The position numbers were made by a program, and so were the translations under genes. The notes under the pieces were generated by a model that made no database searches, was not told the DNA's origin, and was given only the letters and a program-made list of their open reading frames with translations. Positions 27,630 through 36,576 of a stretch of 64,000 bases of DNA are shown here, piece after piece. The stretch is from Methanobacterium paludis (GTDB taxonomy: Archaea > Methanobacteriota > Methanobacteria > Methanobacteriales > Methanobacteriaceae), in the NCBI RefSeq assembly GCF_000214725.1, contig NC_015574.1, forward strand, positions 2,419,001 through 2,483,000, given 5' to 3'. The number at the start of each line of letters is the position of its first letter. Positions within the stretch are counted from its first letter, which is position 1.

Positions 27630-27992
27630 TTATTCCTTGGCTACTGGAAGTTTGGTTATCTTCCACCCGGCAAAACCGCCAAGGATGTTGTAAACTTCCA
27701 TGAACCCCATATCCATCATTATTTTAGAGGTTTTTGTACCCCTAACTCCAGATCCACAATAAATTATGTATTTTTTATCTTTATCCATTTCATCAAGCTG
27801 TTTTTTAAAGTCGTCTGCATAATAATCCAGGTTTTCTGCGCCCTCCACATGCCCCTTGGAAAATTCCTTGGGGGTTCTCAAATCAATTAGGATGAACTCA
27901 TGATCGTTTGAAGAGTTTTCAATTAGTTTAATTGCATCTAAAGGAGTTATATTTATGATCAACTGATCTTCGGGGTTTACAGGTTCAGACAT
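27630..27992 (-). CDS. Single-domain rhodanese-like protein
   Basis: A 120-residue rhodanese with active-site loop YCGSGVRGTK. The N-terminal VEGAENLDYYADDF and FILIDLRTPKEFSKGHVEG are standard. It may carry sulfane sulfur or act in thiol redox. It is one of three paralogues in this window (also 52890 and 60663), all with the same order of motifs. It is a single gene. Confidence 0.92.
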   Translation of the reverse strand: MSEPVNPEDQLIINITPLDAIKLIENSSNDHEFILIDLRTPKEFSKGHVEGAENLDYYADDFKKQLDEMDKDKKYIIYCGSGVRGTKTSKIMMDMGFMEVYNILGGFAGWKITKLPVAKE

Positions 27993-28228
27993 TTTAAAAC
28001 CTCTTAGTTTTATAATTTTAAACTTATTGCCTTCATCAATATTTATATAATTGCATTCATCATTTCAGTAATATTTATGATGTACTTAATTATTTGTTAA
28101 AAAGTGTATTTTAATTATATATTTGTCTGTGTATTTTTTTCAATTAATTTTTGATGATCTATAAAATAAAGGGTAGAAATCCACATCACCATCTGCCCCT
28201 ATTTAATGTGGGCTCATAAAATCGAAGC

Positions 28229-28942
28229 TTACTCCCACTTTGCCTTCCAATCCCTTTTCTCTTCAGGCGTCATCCAGTGGCGACCATCACAGAAGGGTTT
28301 GTTTTCAGACTTTCCACACTGACATAATGTGACCCTATTTCGGATTTCATAAAGGGTTCCATCTGCAGATTCTATTGGGATACCTCCCCTTACCCACATT
28401 GGACCTTCACAGTCTTTCACCGGGTCATGAACCATTGCAATGGACTGTTCAAATTCTGGCTCAAGTGGCTTGCCTGTTTTTTTGTCCCAGACAACCAACC
28501 TACCAGAGGGACAGTTTTTACCCTGTTGGATGGCAAGTTCCCTGGCTTCGGGATTTTCAGACTCGGCTATAAGCTTCCTTATTCCCCCTGCCCTCATGCA
28601 GAAACGTGAATGGTCGCAAAGTGACCATACGTCTGTTAAATTCAAATCAAAACCTTCTGTTTCCACAGCCTCCTCAAGGTACGATTTTCTGCTGGCTATT
28701 TCTGTACCATCAAAACCCACTTCTCCATGGGTTCCATCACAGAATGGTTTGTTTTTGGATTGACCACAGCGACAAAGGGTGTAAGTTTCACCACACGGTA
28801 CTATCTCTTCAGAATGCCAGTTGTAAGAGTTTCCCTCTTCATCCGTTCCTATCACCATTTTCATAAGTGGCACAGCACCTGAAACAATGTAAGGGCCATT
28901 TTTAACTATTTTGATCCTTCCTTTTGCCTTCTCATCTGCCAT
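28229..28942 (-). CDS. CDGSH iron-sulfur protein with two CDGSH domains
   Basis: This 237-residue protein has CDGSH-type Fe-S motifs at both ends: LCRCGQSKNKPFCDGTH (residues ~57-73) and LCQCGKSENKPFCDGRH (~207-223). The middle has cysteines in LCDHSRFCMRAGG and KNCPSGRLVVWD, resembling a divergent 4Fe-4S domain (Fer4_19/DUF1271). The combined architecture is known in bacteria and archaea but its function is not settled; iron-sulfur or redox sensing is likely. It stands alone. Confidence 0.87.
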   Translation of the reverse strand: MADEKAKGRIKIVKNGPYIVSGAVPLMKMVIGTDEEGNSYNWHSEEIVPCGETYTLCRCGQSKNKPFCDGTHGEVGFDGTEIASRKSYLEEAVETEGFDLNLTDVWSLCDHSRFCMRAGGIRKLIAESENPEARELAIQQGKNCPSGRLVVWDKKTGKPLEPEFEQSIAMVHDPVKDCEGPMWVRGGIPIESADGTLYEIRNRVTLCQCGKSENKPFCDGRHWMTPEEKRDWKAKWE

Positions 28943-29023
28943 TTATTGCATCTCCTCTTTTTACCAAGAACATGTTTAAACTATCTAATCCTTTTAATGC
29001 TACCTGAAATAATTTAAGATTTA

Positions 29024-29815
29024 TTATTTTTTGTCTGAATTGAATTCATAGGCAGCCATTCCCAGGTCACCCCAGTACCAGCTATGATGAATGATCTTTC
29101 CCCTGGCACCAGATCCTGCAGCTCCCAACGCCACAAGTAAAGGCATGAAGTGGTCAGGATAAGGATGGGCACGTTGTGGGTAGGGAGCCAGCTGACTGTA
29201 GTTTTCAAGCTGTTCCACATCTCCCCGGGTTACAGCATCTGTGAGCCATTTGTCAAAATCCATGGCCCAATCGTCTGTTCTTGCACCAGGTCCCAGTGGG
29301 GCGTAGCCCAATGGATGTACTGCACCGCCGCTACCCAAGATCAAAACTCCCTCGTGATTCAGTTCTTCTATGGCCTTTCCCAACAGGTAATGCCTTTTAG
29401 GGTCCAAATGGCTCTGGATAGAAAGCTGAACCACAGGAACATCCGCCTTGGGATACATCAGACGTGTGGGCACCCATGCACCATGATCCAATCCCCGTTG
29501 GCCGTCTATATCGCAGCTGAAGCCTGCTTTATTTATAAGATCGGCTGTGCGTTCTGCAAGTTCAGGTTCTCCTTTGACAGGGTATTTTATGGTGTAAAGT
29601 TCCTCTGGAAATCCATAAAAATCATGGATCGTCTCTGGTTTCTCCACTGCCGTGACTTCCGGGTTTTTGGTGTTCCAATGGGCAGATATGCAGAGTACAG
29701 CACTGACTTCAGGGTACCGTGACCCTAAACCCTTCAAAAATTCCCGGGCAGGAATGTCTTCAATGCTCAGGGTGGGTGCTCCATGGGATACAAACAGAGT
29801 AGGTAAGGTTTTCAT
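29024..29815 (-). CDS. LigB-type extradiol dioxygenase (4,5-DOPA dioxygenase family)
   Basis: A 263-residue member of the YgiD/DODA class III extradiol dioxygenases. Metal ligands can be placed in VSHGAPTLSIED, SAHWNT, LDHGAWVPTRLMYP and GSGGAVHPLGY (usually GSGxxVHNL). The enzyme needs O2 in characterised members, which is unexpected in a strict anaerobe, so the real substrate is uncertain. The family is also common in bacteria, which may indicate transfer. It is downstream of no partner gene. Confidence 0.88.
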   Translation of the reverse strand: MKTLPTLFVSHGAPTLSIEDIPAREFLKGLGSRYPEVSAVLCISAHWNTKNPEVTAVEKPETIHDFYGFPEELYTIKYPVKGEPELAERTADLINKAGFSCDIDGQRGLDHGAWVPTRLMYPKADVPVVQLSIQSHLDPKRHYLLGKAIEELNHEGVLILGSGGAVHPLGYAPLGPGARTDDWAMDFDKWLTDAVTRGDVEQLENYSQLAPYPQRAHPYPDHFMPLLVALGAAGSGARGKIIHHSWYWGDLGMAAYEFNSDKK

Positions 29816-30020
29816 ATTTTCCTCTTTTATAGGTTTTAATAATATGATTATCTATGAAGTTATTTAACTCTATTTAACAATTGTTATTAATTTTGGAGTT
29901 GGAGTAACTTAAATTTTGTGTAAACCCGGTTTAAACATTCTAAAATGAGTTAAATCCATGAAATATCAAAAATCATGAATAAAAGAGTGATTAAAAGATA
30001 ATCACTGCTAATTTTCTAAT

Positions 30021-30593
30021 TTATTCATCTAAAATCTTATAATAGGATCCACTAAAGCATGAGGTACAGTATGCACGTCCTCCTAGTAAATGATGTTTTC
30101 CATCCATTACCACTTCTCCACAATTGGCACAAGTAGCTATTTCAAGTGGTTTACCCGGTAAATCATTTTTATCAATTTTAACTGATACTTTTTGAATTTC
30201 AAACAGATCCTCTGCTGGGGTTTTGGCTATTCTTTCAATGAGCTCTTCTACTGTTTCATCTTCTTCCTCTTCCATATCTTTCTTATTGGCACCTAAGTCT
30301 ATGACACGGATTGCTTCTCCAGTATCTATGTTAACAAAAGTAGCCGCGAATTTACCATAACCCATTGGTTTAAGTGATTTTTTACCCAGGGAAGTTCTGG
30401 TTACAGATAAAATTGCATCTGATATACATCGATCAATTTCAGTGAAGACTATTAATCTTTTATCTTTCTCTCCAGGCGTCATTCCCATAGTTTCCATACC
30501 ATAAATAGCTAATTTTGTTCCCATAACAATTCCACCGCATATATCGCCATGAAACTCACCAGCTCTTTTTAATAATTCCATATAATCACTCAT
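30021..30593 (-). CDS. FmdE family protein with zinc ribbon
   Basis: This 190-residue protein resembles the FmdE subunit-E family named for the molybdenum formylmethanofuran dehydrogenase operon. The N-terminal AGEFHGDICGGIVMGTKLA is the conserved His/Cys segment, and the C terminus CANCGE... CTSCF is a zinc ribbon. An acidic linker (KKDMEEEEDETVEEL) joins the domains. The role is unproven. It lies 257 bp after the solute-binding protein gene, on the same strand. A C-terminal remnant of a second copy is at 44945-45124. Confidence 0.85.
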   Translation of the reverse strand: MSDYMELLKRAGEFHGDICGGIVMGTKLAIYGMETMGMTPGEKDKRLIVFTEIDRCISDAILSVTRTSLGKKSLKPMGYGKFAATFVNIDTGEAIRVIDLGANKKDMEEEEDETVEELIERIAKTPAEDLFEIQKVSVKIDKNDLPGKPLEIATCANCGEVVMDGKHHLLGGRAYCTSCFSGSYYKILDE

Positions 30594-30850
30594 ACTATCA
30601 CCATTTTGCTTTTTTTAAATTAAATTTCAAATTAAACTATTTTCAATTATTCATCTTTACTGAGAATTATGCTCTTCAATATTTTCTTTACTATGAATAA
30701 TATCTAGTTCAATATTTAATGAAGAATTATAGAATATAGACAGTAAAACACATTTACTGACCATTTTCTAGTATTTTCATCTGTTAATTTCTCTTTTATG
30801 ACGTTACCCTATCCATTCCAGATCCTTCCAGATGTTTTGATTTCTTCCGG

Positions 30851-31966
30851 TCAACTTATATCAGTAGAATTTATTCCAGATGCTTCCAGGATCTTATTTA
30901 CTTCATCATCCGTCAGTTTATAATGGTAAAAGTCTGAATAAAATTCTTCAACCTGACTGGTTAAGTTTAGATCCTGGAATTTGTCGGGATAAATTACTTT
31001 AGCCGTCCATGGAATTCCAATAATCATATTTGCCCCTGTTGGTCTGTCAAACCATTTGAATGGAGACTGTGGAGAGAGGTATACCCTTTTATTTTTAACA
31101 GCGGTTACTCCACTCCAGCTGGAGTTACCGTAGACCTCCGCGTAGAATGTTTCATCGGTGGTTATTATGACCTCGGGATCCCATTGAAGCACCTGTTCCA
31201 TTGACACAGTACTGTGTCCTGCTCCTCCTTCTTCTTGAACGTCCGCCACATTTATTCCACCACAAAGACTAATTAACTGTCCATGCACAGAACCGGAAGG
31301 ATCTGTTTGAAGTCCAGCAGTACCTTCAGCATAGTAAACAGTTACTTTTTCACTTTCAGGTATTGTTGATACAACATCGGTAACTTCCTTTTGAACTTTA
31401 TCATTGAAAGCCGTCAATTTTTTAGCTGTATCTTCAGTCCCCAGTAACGTTCCAATAAATTCAATCGAAGGATCTAATGTGCTGATATTATTGGTATCAG
31501 CCACCCCAAGGTCAGGTATCGAACCAAATTGCTGCTGTCTTGCTTTAAGGGTGGCCACTGTTGCTAAATCTTCAGATGAAGAGTTAGATGGTGTATAACT
31601 ATCCAATATCACATCTGGATTCATAGCTATGAACTGCTCATAATCACCAGTTTGTGATCCATACCAGCCCCCCACGGAGGATAGATTCTTATATTTATCT
31701 GGCATGTACTTCTGTTCTTCAGACGTTGTTACATAATTAAAAGCAAGCAGTTTGTCCGGGGCCAGCATGTACAACATAACTGTTATTGTTGGAGAAGTTG
31801 ATAGTACGCTATTAACAGGTGAGGGAACACTTAAAGTTCGGTTAGCCATGTCCGTTATTGTTTTATTACCTCCAGGGAGGTATCCGGTTTCTGTTAAATA
31901 ATGTCCCACACCTGAAGCTATAATTAAGGATATTGCTGCAATTAAAATCAAATGATTTTTATTCAT
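30851..31966 (-). CDS. Cobalamin/iron-siderophore-type solute-binding protein
   Basis: This 371-residue protein has an N-terminal membrane anchor or signal (IAAISLIIASGVGHYL) without a lipobox cysteine. It is followed by the FepB/BtuF fold (COG0614): PSPVNSVLSTSPTITVML, then MNPDVILDSY, WDPEVIITTD and AVKNKRVYLSP. Ligands of this family include cobamides, siderophores, heme and other metal complexes. There is no BtuC/BtuD partner. Instead it terminates an operon of DUF2162, ExbB-like, DUF2149 and a small protein. It may feed that apparatus. Confidence 0.85.
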   Translation of the reverse strand: MNKNHLILIAAISLIIASGVGHYLTETGYLPGGNKTITDMANRTLSVPSPVNSVLSTSPTITVMLYMLAPDKLLAFNYVTTSEEQKYMPDKYKNLSSVGGWYGSQTGDYEQFIAMNPDVILDSYTPSNSSSEDLATVATLKARQQQFGSIPDLGVADTNNISTLDPSIEFIGTLLGTEDTAKKLTAFNDKVQKEVTDVVSTIPESEKVTVYYAEGTAGLQTDPSGSVHGQLISLCGGINVADVQEEGGAGHSTVSMEQVLQWDPEVIITTDETFYAEVYGNSSWSGVTAVKNKRVYLSPQSPFKWFDRPTGANMIIGIPWTAKVIYPDKFQDLNLTSQVEEFYSDFYHYKLTDDEVNKILEASGINSTDIS

Positions 31967-32038
31967 TTCATCACTCTCATGAATTTATAATTATGATTTT
32001 TAATCATTTTTTTCACCGATTAAAATCCAGTCTGGTTT

Positions 32039-32253
32039 TCATAAGGATTTTCCAAGATTCCATCCATTATTATTAAAGTTTTTTTCTAAATGGTTTTTCA
32101 TGACCTCTTCTTCTGGATTTAAACCATTCTTTGCTATCCCAACTTTGCTCTGTTATGCCCTGGATCTTTTAATTCTTTTTCCCAGTGATACTGCCCAGCT
32201 AGAGTATTCAGGGGATCATCAACAATAAAAGAATAATTATTTTTTATCATCAT
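32039..32253 (-). pseudogene. Small protein with apparent single-base deletion
   Basis: Between DUF2149 and the binding-protein gene, the frame MMIKNNYSFIVDDPLNTLAG... ends early at residue 39 (...HNRAKLG). One extra base near 32136-32140 lets it continue as IAKNGLNPEEEVMKNHLEKN... to a stop at 32039, giving ~71 residues. The start at 32253 follows GAGGCGGT. The joined product is hydrophilic and unassigned. The spacing of 14 bp after DUF2149 fits an operon gene. Either the gene is broken or one base is missing in the assembly. Confidence 0.5.
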
Positions 32254-32267
32254 ACCGCCTCAAGATG

Positions 32268-32567
32268 TTAACTAACCATAATAAGTTTGCCTGTTGTAGG
32301 GTCTTTGTAAACAGTTCCCATCTGCTGATAACCACTGTCAGACCCGGATTGATTCTCAGGGGTATCGTTAAGTGTTGAGCCTGTACTGACAGAAACTGTA
32401 TTAGTAGGTGTGGATCCACTCTCCATTAAGGTAGGATTACCGTGTACAGCCATTATAGCAAATACTAAAAATCCTACTGCCAGTACCAACATACAATCTG
32501 TCATGTTAATTATTCCGGAGGTGGGGTCTTCACCGTCATCATCTAAAAATTTTCTTTTTTTTGGCAT
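32268..32567 (-). CDS. DUF2149 protein, ExbD-like single-span protein
   Basis: A 99-residue protein with a charged N terminus, one membrane helix (about 21-42) and a Ser/Thr/Gly-rich outside region. The helix begins NMTDCMLVLAVGFLVFAI with Asp24, which closely resembles the helix of ExbD/TolR, where the Asp carries protons. The DUF2149 family is otherwise unassigned. The gene overlaps the ExbB-like gene by 25 bp, so the products are likely partners in one membrane complex. The ExbD role is inference. Confidence 0.78.
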   Translation of the reverse strand: MPKKRKFLDDDGEDPTSGIINMTDCMLVLAVGFLVFAIMAVHGNPTLMESGSTPTNTVSVSTGSTLNDTPENQSGSDSGYQQMGTVYKDPTTGKLIMVS

Positions 32568-33202
32568 TTGTCTAAAACCTCCAATGTTGAATCAACTATT
32601 GATTCTAAAATGGATAGATCATCATTGTACCAGTTTTTCCTGTATCTTGATATAACAAATCCTATGGAACCCGCAGTCAATCCTGTTATTGTAGTATCAA
32701 ATGCTACCAGCAATGCCTGTGCCAGAGTATTTATATCTCCAGCCCCTAACGCTGATAAACCTGGACCTAATGGAATTAATGTCCCCAAAAGCCCAATAGT
32801 TGGGGCTAATCTGACCAATATATCAGTTTTTTGAGTTATATTCGCAAATCGGAGTTCTTCTTCTTCAATTAATTTTGTGGCCAGTGCTCTTCTTGATTGC
32901 GGACCAATATCATGGTTAGAAATAATTTTTATGATAATTTTCTTATAATTATCCAGAAGTTCACTTTCAAGAACCTTTTCCTTCATTTCTTCAGGATTGG
33001 AAGATTTTGAAATAGCCCTTATCAAATTCTCAGTCTTATCCACATCAAATTTTATTCTTGAAAATTTTTCTGTTAAAAAACCTCCTAAACTCAAAACCGC
33101 ATAGGTTATGAAGATGAGAACAGCTATTATAACGGGTATAAATAAACTCTGCGCGATTAGATATAGTAAACTGCTTAAAATTTCGCTTCCAAGAAATTGC
33201 AT
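32543..33202 (-). CDS. MotA/TolQ/ExbB-type proton channel protein
   Basis: A 219-residue membrane protein from the ATG at 33202 (MQFLGSEILSSLLYLIAQ); the upstream ATG at 33244 adds 14 residues that are not family-like. It has three membrane helices. The C-terminal pair carries APTIGLLGTLIPLGPGLSAL and AFDTTITGLTAGSIGFVI, the hallmark of the TolQ/ExbB/MotA proton channels. It is encoded between DUF2162 and the ExbD-like DUF2149, suggesting a proton-driven motor in a cell without an outer membrane. Confidence 0.88.
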   Translation of the reverse strand: MQFLGSEILSSLLYLIAQSLFIPVIIAVLIFITYAVLSLGGFLTEKFSRIKFDVDKTENLIRAISKSSNPEEMKEKVLESELLDNYKKIIIKIISNHDIGPQSRRALATKLIEEEELRFANITQKTDILVRLAPTIGLLGTLIPLGPGLSALGAGDINTLAQALLVAFDTTITGLTAGSIGFVISRYRKNWYNDDLSILESIVDSTLEVLDKCQKKENF

Positions 33203-33268
33203 GAACAAACACCTGTAAAATATTTTCAAATTAAATTTTTTCAATTATTGTCGTTTAAATCCTGATCA

Positions 33269-34024
33269 TCAAGTTTTTTTAGTTTTATTGGATTTTGATA
33301 GATGTATCCTTTTATGAATGTCCCCTAAGCTCGTGATGCCTTCCTCTTTTAGATAAACTCCTATTAAAAATACTCCCATACCTGCCATTGCCATGAAAAT
33401 CAGCGATGATACTGATGAGTTTATAGATACTGAACTTGTTTGGACCGAGGCTAATTTTTTAATATTTGGGACAAATACTGCGCTTATTAAAAAACAAAAT
33501 CCATTTAAAATCATGAAATTTCCAAGCAGAACTGGATATGGAGTTTCAGCGTTTCTTAAAATCTTAGAAAATAAATAAAAAAACATCACCATTAAAACCA
33601 TAGTGATCGCCGTAACTGCACTGAACTCCCAGAAAGAAATTGTTATTTCCTTACTCAACAACACAGCAACAGATGCGAATCCCACAAAACAACATATCGA
33701 TGAAGACATCATTGCCGCTGATGAAAAGGAATAGTACTCTTCTTTAGATTTTTTCCATTTATCAATGGTGTAAATTCCACTTAAAAGAATTACAGCACCT
33801 ATAACTCCAAGTATTATGGAGATATAACTTCCAATAACCGTATAAAATACTGAATTAACTAAATTAGCAATTATGCTAAGTATCAATAGGATTAAGCCGC
33901 ATGATAGTGAAATAGCCAGAGCTTTCTTTTTATGGAGCTCTGTGAGGCCCACTGCAAGACCAATATTAATACCAAACAGTAAAACCATGGATATAATTAA
34001 GCCTCCCCATACCAACTCTGCCAT
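33269..34024 (-). CDS. DUF2162 polytopic membrane protein
   Basis: This 251-residue protein has six or seven predicted helices and a short charged C-terminal tail (HKRIHLSKSNKTKKT). It belongs to DUF2162, a methanogen-enriched family annotated only as a predicted transporter. It starts the operon with the ExbB-like, DUF2149, small and binding-protein genes. The promoter region holds the motif at 34149-34163 shared with the adjacent surface protein genes. Function is not known; a permease or energised membrane partner is inferred. Confidence 0.82.
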   Translation of the reverse strand: MAELVWGGLIISMVLLFGINIGLAVGLTELHKKKALAISLSCGLILLILSIIANLVNSVFYTVIGSYISIILGVIGAVILLSGIYTIDKWKKSKEEYYSFSSAAMMSSSICCFVGFASVAVLLSKEITISFWEFSAVTAITMVLMVMFFYLFSKILRNAETPYPVLLGNFMILNGFCFLISAVFVPNIKKLASVQTSSVSINSSVSSLIFMAMAGMGVFLIGVYLKEEGITSLGDIHKRIHLSKSNKTKKT

Positions 34025-34402
34025 CTTTAACCTCTCACGTGATATTTTCTTTCTAAATTTGAAGATAATTTATTTTAATTTTTGAAATTTTGTTTAAGTA
34101 ATTTCATGAACTTATTAAAGACCAATTAAACATAAATCGATAAGATTATATAAACATGTCGATGTGCTAAATTTAGATACTAAAAAGAACCATTATCTTG
34201 AAATAACAATTACATAGATGGAATTAAATAGTTCAATTCATCATTTATTTTTTAAAGGATTGAATTCAGTTAAAAAAAATAATAATTAAAAGAATGAAAG
34301 CTCCAGAATAGTAATTGATTCAATTATTAGAGTATTTTTAAAATAAAGGATTTAATCCAATTATAAAAGATAAATAACATTAAAAAAAGATAAAAAAATA
34401 GG
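34025..34402. other. Intergenic region upstream of DUF2162
   Basis: This 378-bp AT-rich stretch holds the shared promoter motif (34149-34163) and the terminator zone of the adhesin-like gene to its right. No additional gene was seen. Confidence 0.5.
34149..34163 (-). promoter_or_regulatory. Shared promoter motif upstream of the DUF2162 operon
   Basis: On the minus strand this reads ATCGACATGTTTATA. It combines a half-site (ATCGACATGT) with a TATA-like core (TTTATAT). The same arrangement stands before three surface protein genes (36351, 38976, 41884). It lies ~125 bp upstream of the DUF2162 start, so a ~100-nt leader is expected. Confidence 0.72.
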
Positions 34403-36250
34403 TTAATTTCTCGATTTTTTGATCATGCACATCAAATCCTTCCTATAATAAGCCACTAACACCAGGACTATGAGTACGATAATTCCAATTATACCCCAAA
34501 CATGCGAATTTTTCACTGCATTATCGATGAACAACTCCTGAGCAGTTTTAGACTTAGAATCTCCTTCACCATTGGATCCAGCCTGCCCAGCAGCAGCCGA
34601 AGCGGCCATAACTCCCGTAGTGGAAGATAAAGAACCAGATGTACCACTACTACTACCAGAACCAGAACCACTACCAGAACCAGGACCATTGCCTGTACTA
34701 CCGGGACCAGAACTATCTGGAGGACTATCTCCAGAATTGGTATTGCCATTATCTGTATTACAGGAGTTGGTTTTTTGGCTATTCCAAGGTATAGAAACAC
34801 TCACCCCATTTGCGGTAGCTGTTATCATACCCGTAAGACAGTCATCACTCACCGTAAAGGTAACTTGTCCATTCTGAGTCGTGCCAGTTTGTGAAGATCC
34901 ACCTGCCGTAAGTGTTACCAAAGTAGGATACAAATCAGTTACCAATTTACCAGTAACACCATCTACAAACGACACAATATAAGTATTTGTCCCAATTCTC
35001 TCTAACTTCAGCTTTATGGACGCAGCATATTCAAGTGCAGGACAGAGTTTATCTGAATTTCCATACCAGTTTGAACCTATCTTAGGCGTAGTTGATGCAT
35101 AACGTGCCCTCATCTCAAAATTTTCATTACCCCAAACAGCATTGTGTTCTATGACTTCAGTTACAGAACGGACACAGTAACCCGACCCAAAGGACATTCC
35201 ATTCCCAGAATCTTCGCCTGATATTCTATTCTCGCTGCCGGTTACGAAATTCCCGCTGATATTCACGTGATTACCAGTATAGTAGTTAACCATGATCCCG
35301 TTATTATTTCCGTCTATGTAGTTACTCGTTACTGTGATACCATTTGCGGACCCACTGAGCAATATTCCTTCTCCATAGTTATCAACTATTGTGTTACTGT
35401 TTATGATAACATTTGATGCATCTACTACAGATACACCCTGGCTGTTATCAGTAATCTTGCTGTTGGTGATTTTAACACCGTCTGAGCTTTTTACATATAC
35501 CCCGCCTTCATTAGAGGATAAGCCCGCAGTGCTGTTGTTTCCATTACCTTTTATGGTGGAGCTAGTTATTGTGGTGTTCTTGGAATTGTAGACATTAACT
35601 CCTCTTTTTGCGTTGTTTAAGATCTGATCCTGACTCAGGGTGGTGTTTACAGAATTCTCTACGTCAACACCGTCTTCTTTGTTATTTTTGATGGTACTTC
35701 CAGTGATCTTGGTATTGTTACTGTTGGAAACCGTGATTCCTGTGTTGGAGTCTATTATGTTGCTGTTTTTAATGACCGTATTAGAACTTTTATTGACCGT
35801 GACCGCTGATCCGTTGGTTGAACTTATCTGATCGTTGGAGAGCGTCGCACTACGGGTGTTGTTCAGAATTATTCCCGAACCTGCATTCGTAGTAATAGTA
35901 AATCCGCTTATCTGGGTTCCCGAAGCCTGGGACCCGTTAACCAAAAATACTGCAGAGCCAAATGAATTAGACCCAGATATCTTTGTTCCACTGGTTACTA
36001 TGTTCAATTTCTTGTTAATAACCAACTGCAGATTTTCATAGACATTTCCAAGGAATTTTATAGTGTCTCCCGATGCAGCGTTATCCAATATCGACTGTAT
36101 CTGTTCACTCAAAGACAACGTTCCATTACTGTAGTAAGAAGCGTTCTGCACATCCACCGTGGCAGCCGAAACAGGCTCAACAAAAGCAACATGTGCAAAC
36201 ATACACACAAACAACAAAGACAACACCATAAAACCATTTTTAGCATTCAT
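34403..36250 (-). CDS. Adhesin-like beta-helix surface protein with C-terminal membrane anchor
   Basis: A 615-residue secreted protein. A signal peptide (MNAKNGFMVLSLLFVCMFAHVAF) is followed by ~350 residues of right-handed parallel beta-helix repeats. These are rich in NSN, NTTI and SGN turns (PbH1-type, e.g. VIKNSNIIDSNTGITVSNSN). An Ig-like region (about 430-490), a Ser/Gly-rich linker (SGPGSTGNGPGSGSGSGS) and a C-terminal membrane helix with KKSRN follow. The linker would span the pseudomurein wall. It is ~70% similar over the helix to the 36577 gene. Likely function: cell surface contact or binding; ligand unknown. Confidence 0.88.
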   Translation of the reverse strand: MNAKNGFMVLSLLFVCMFAHVAFVEPVSAATVDVQNASYYSNGTLSLSEQIQSILDNAASGDTIKFLGNVYENLQLVINKKLNIVTSGTKISGSNSFGSAVFLVNGSQASGTQISGFTITTNAGSGIILNNTRSATLSNDQISSTNGSAVTVNKSSNTVIKNSNIIDSNTGITVSNSNNTKITGSTIKNNKEDGVDVENSVNTTLSQDQILNNAKRGVNVYNSKNTTITSSTIKGNGNNSTAGLSSNEGGVYVKSSDGVKITNSKITDNSQGVSVVDASNVIINSNTIVDNYGEGILLSGSANGITVTSNYIDGNNNGIMVNYYTGNHVNISGNFVTGSENRISGEDSGNGMSFGSGYCVRSVTEVIEHNAVWGNENFEMRARYASTTPKIGSNWYGNSDKLCPALEYAASIKLKLERIGTNTYIVSFVDGVTGKLVTDLYPTLVTLTAGGSSQTGTTQNGQVTFTVSDDCLTGMITATANGVSVSIPWNSQKTNSCNTDNGNTNSGDSPPDSSGPGSTGNGPGSGSGSGSGSSSGTSGSLSSTTGVMAASAAAGQAGSNGEGDSKSKTAQELFIDNAVKNSHVWGIIGIIVLIVLVLVAYYRKDLMCMIKKSRN

Positions 36251-36350
36251 TTTCTTAGTTCACCTCCTTCTCAATTGTTTTTCATTATGAATCTTAAAAA
36301 AATTAAAAAAATAAAAGATTCACATACATTAGGAATAACCGACTAGTCTA

Positions 36351-36365
36351 TATAAACGTGTCGAT
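36351..36365 (-). promoter_or_regulatory. Shared promoter motif upstream of adhesin-like gene 1
   Basis: Minus strand ATCGACACGTTTATA, 14/15 identical to the 34149 copy. It lies 101 bp upstream of the start at 36250. The ~90 bp between it and the start (36260-36345) is nearly the same as before the 36577 gene, so promoter and leader were duplicated together. Confidence 0.72.
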
Positions 36366-36427
36366 TAAATAGGATTAATCAAACGTTATGGATTTCATTT
36401 TAAAAGTTATATTTATATTGTCAGTTT

Positions 36428-36449
36428 GATATGTGTATATGAACATATC
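36428..36449. promoter_or_regulatory. Upstream dyad GATATGT-N8-ACATATC
   Basis: A perfect 7-bp inverted repeat with an 8-bp spacer, ~65 bp further upstream of the promoter motif. The half-site matches the ATCGAYATGT of the promoter motif, so one regulator may bind both. It recurs at 41956-41977 with one mismatch and, in degenerate form, at 43753-43776. Confidence 0.6.
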
Positions 36450-36576
36450 AAGAGTATTCAAAAAATATTTTGCAAGATAATAGGATTAATAACTCCTTGA
36501 ATAGCATTATTCTTAAAAATAAATTATTTAAAAGCGTTTTTATAACCTAAAAAAATAAAAAATGAGAAAAATATAT

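Noticed and set aside
30851..31966. Conventional cobalamin ABC importer
   Set aside because: Only the binding protein is present; no BtuC-like permease or BtuD-like ATPase is in the operon or nearby.
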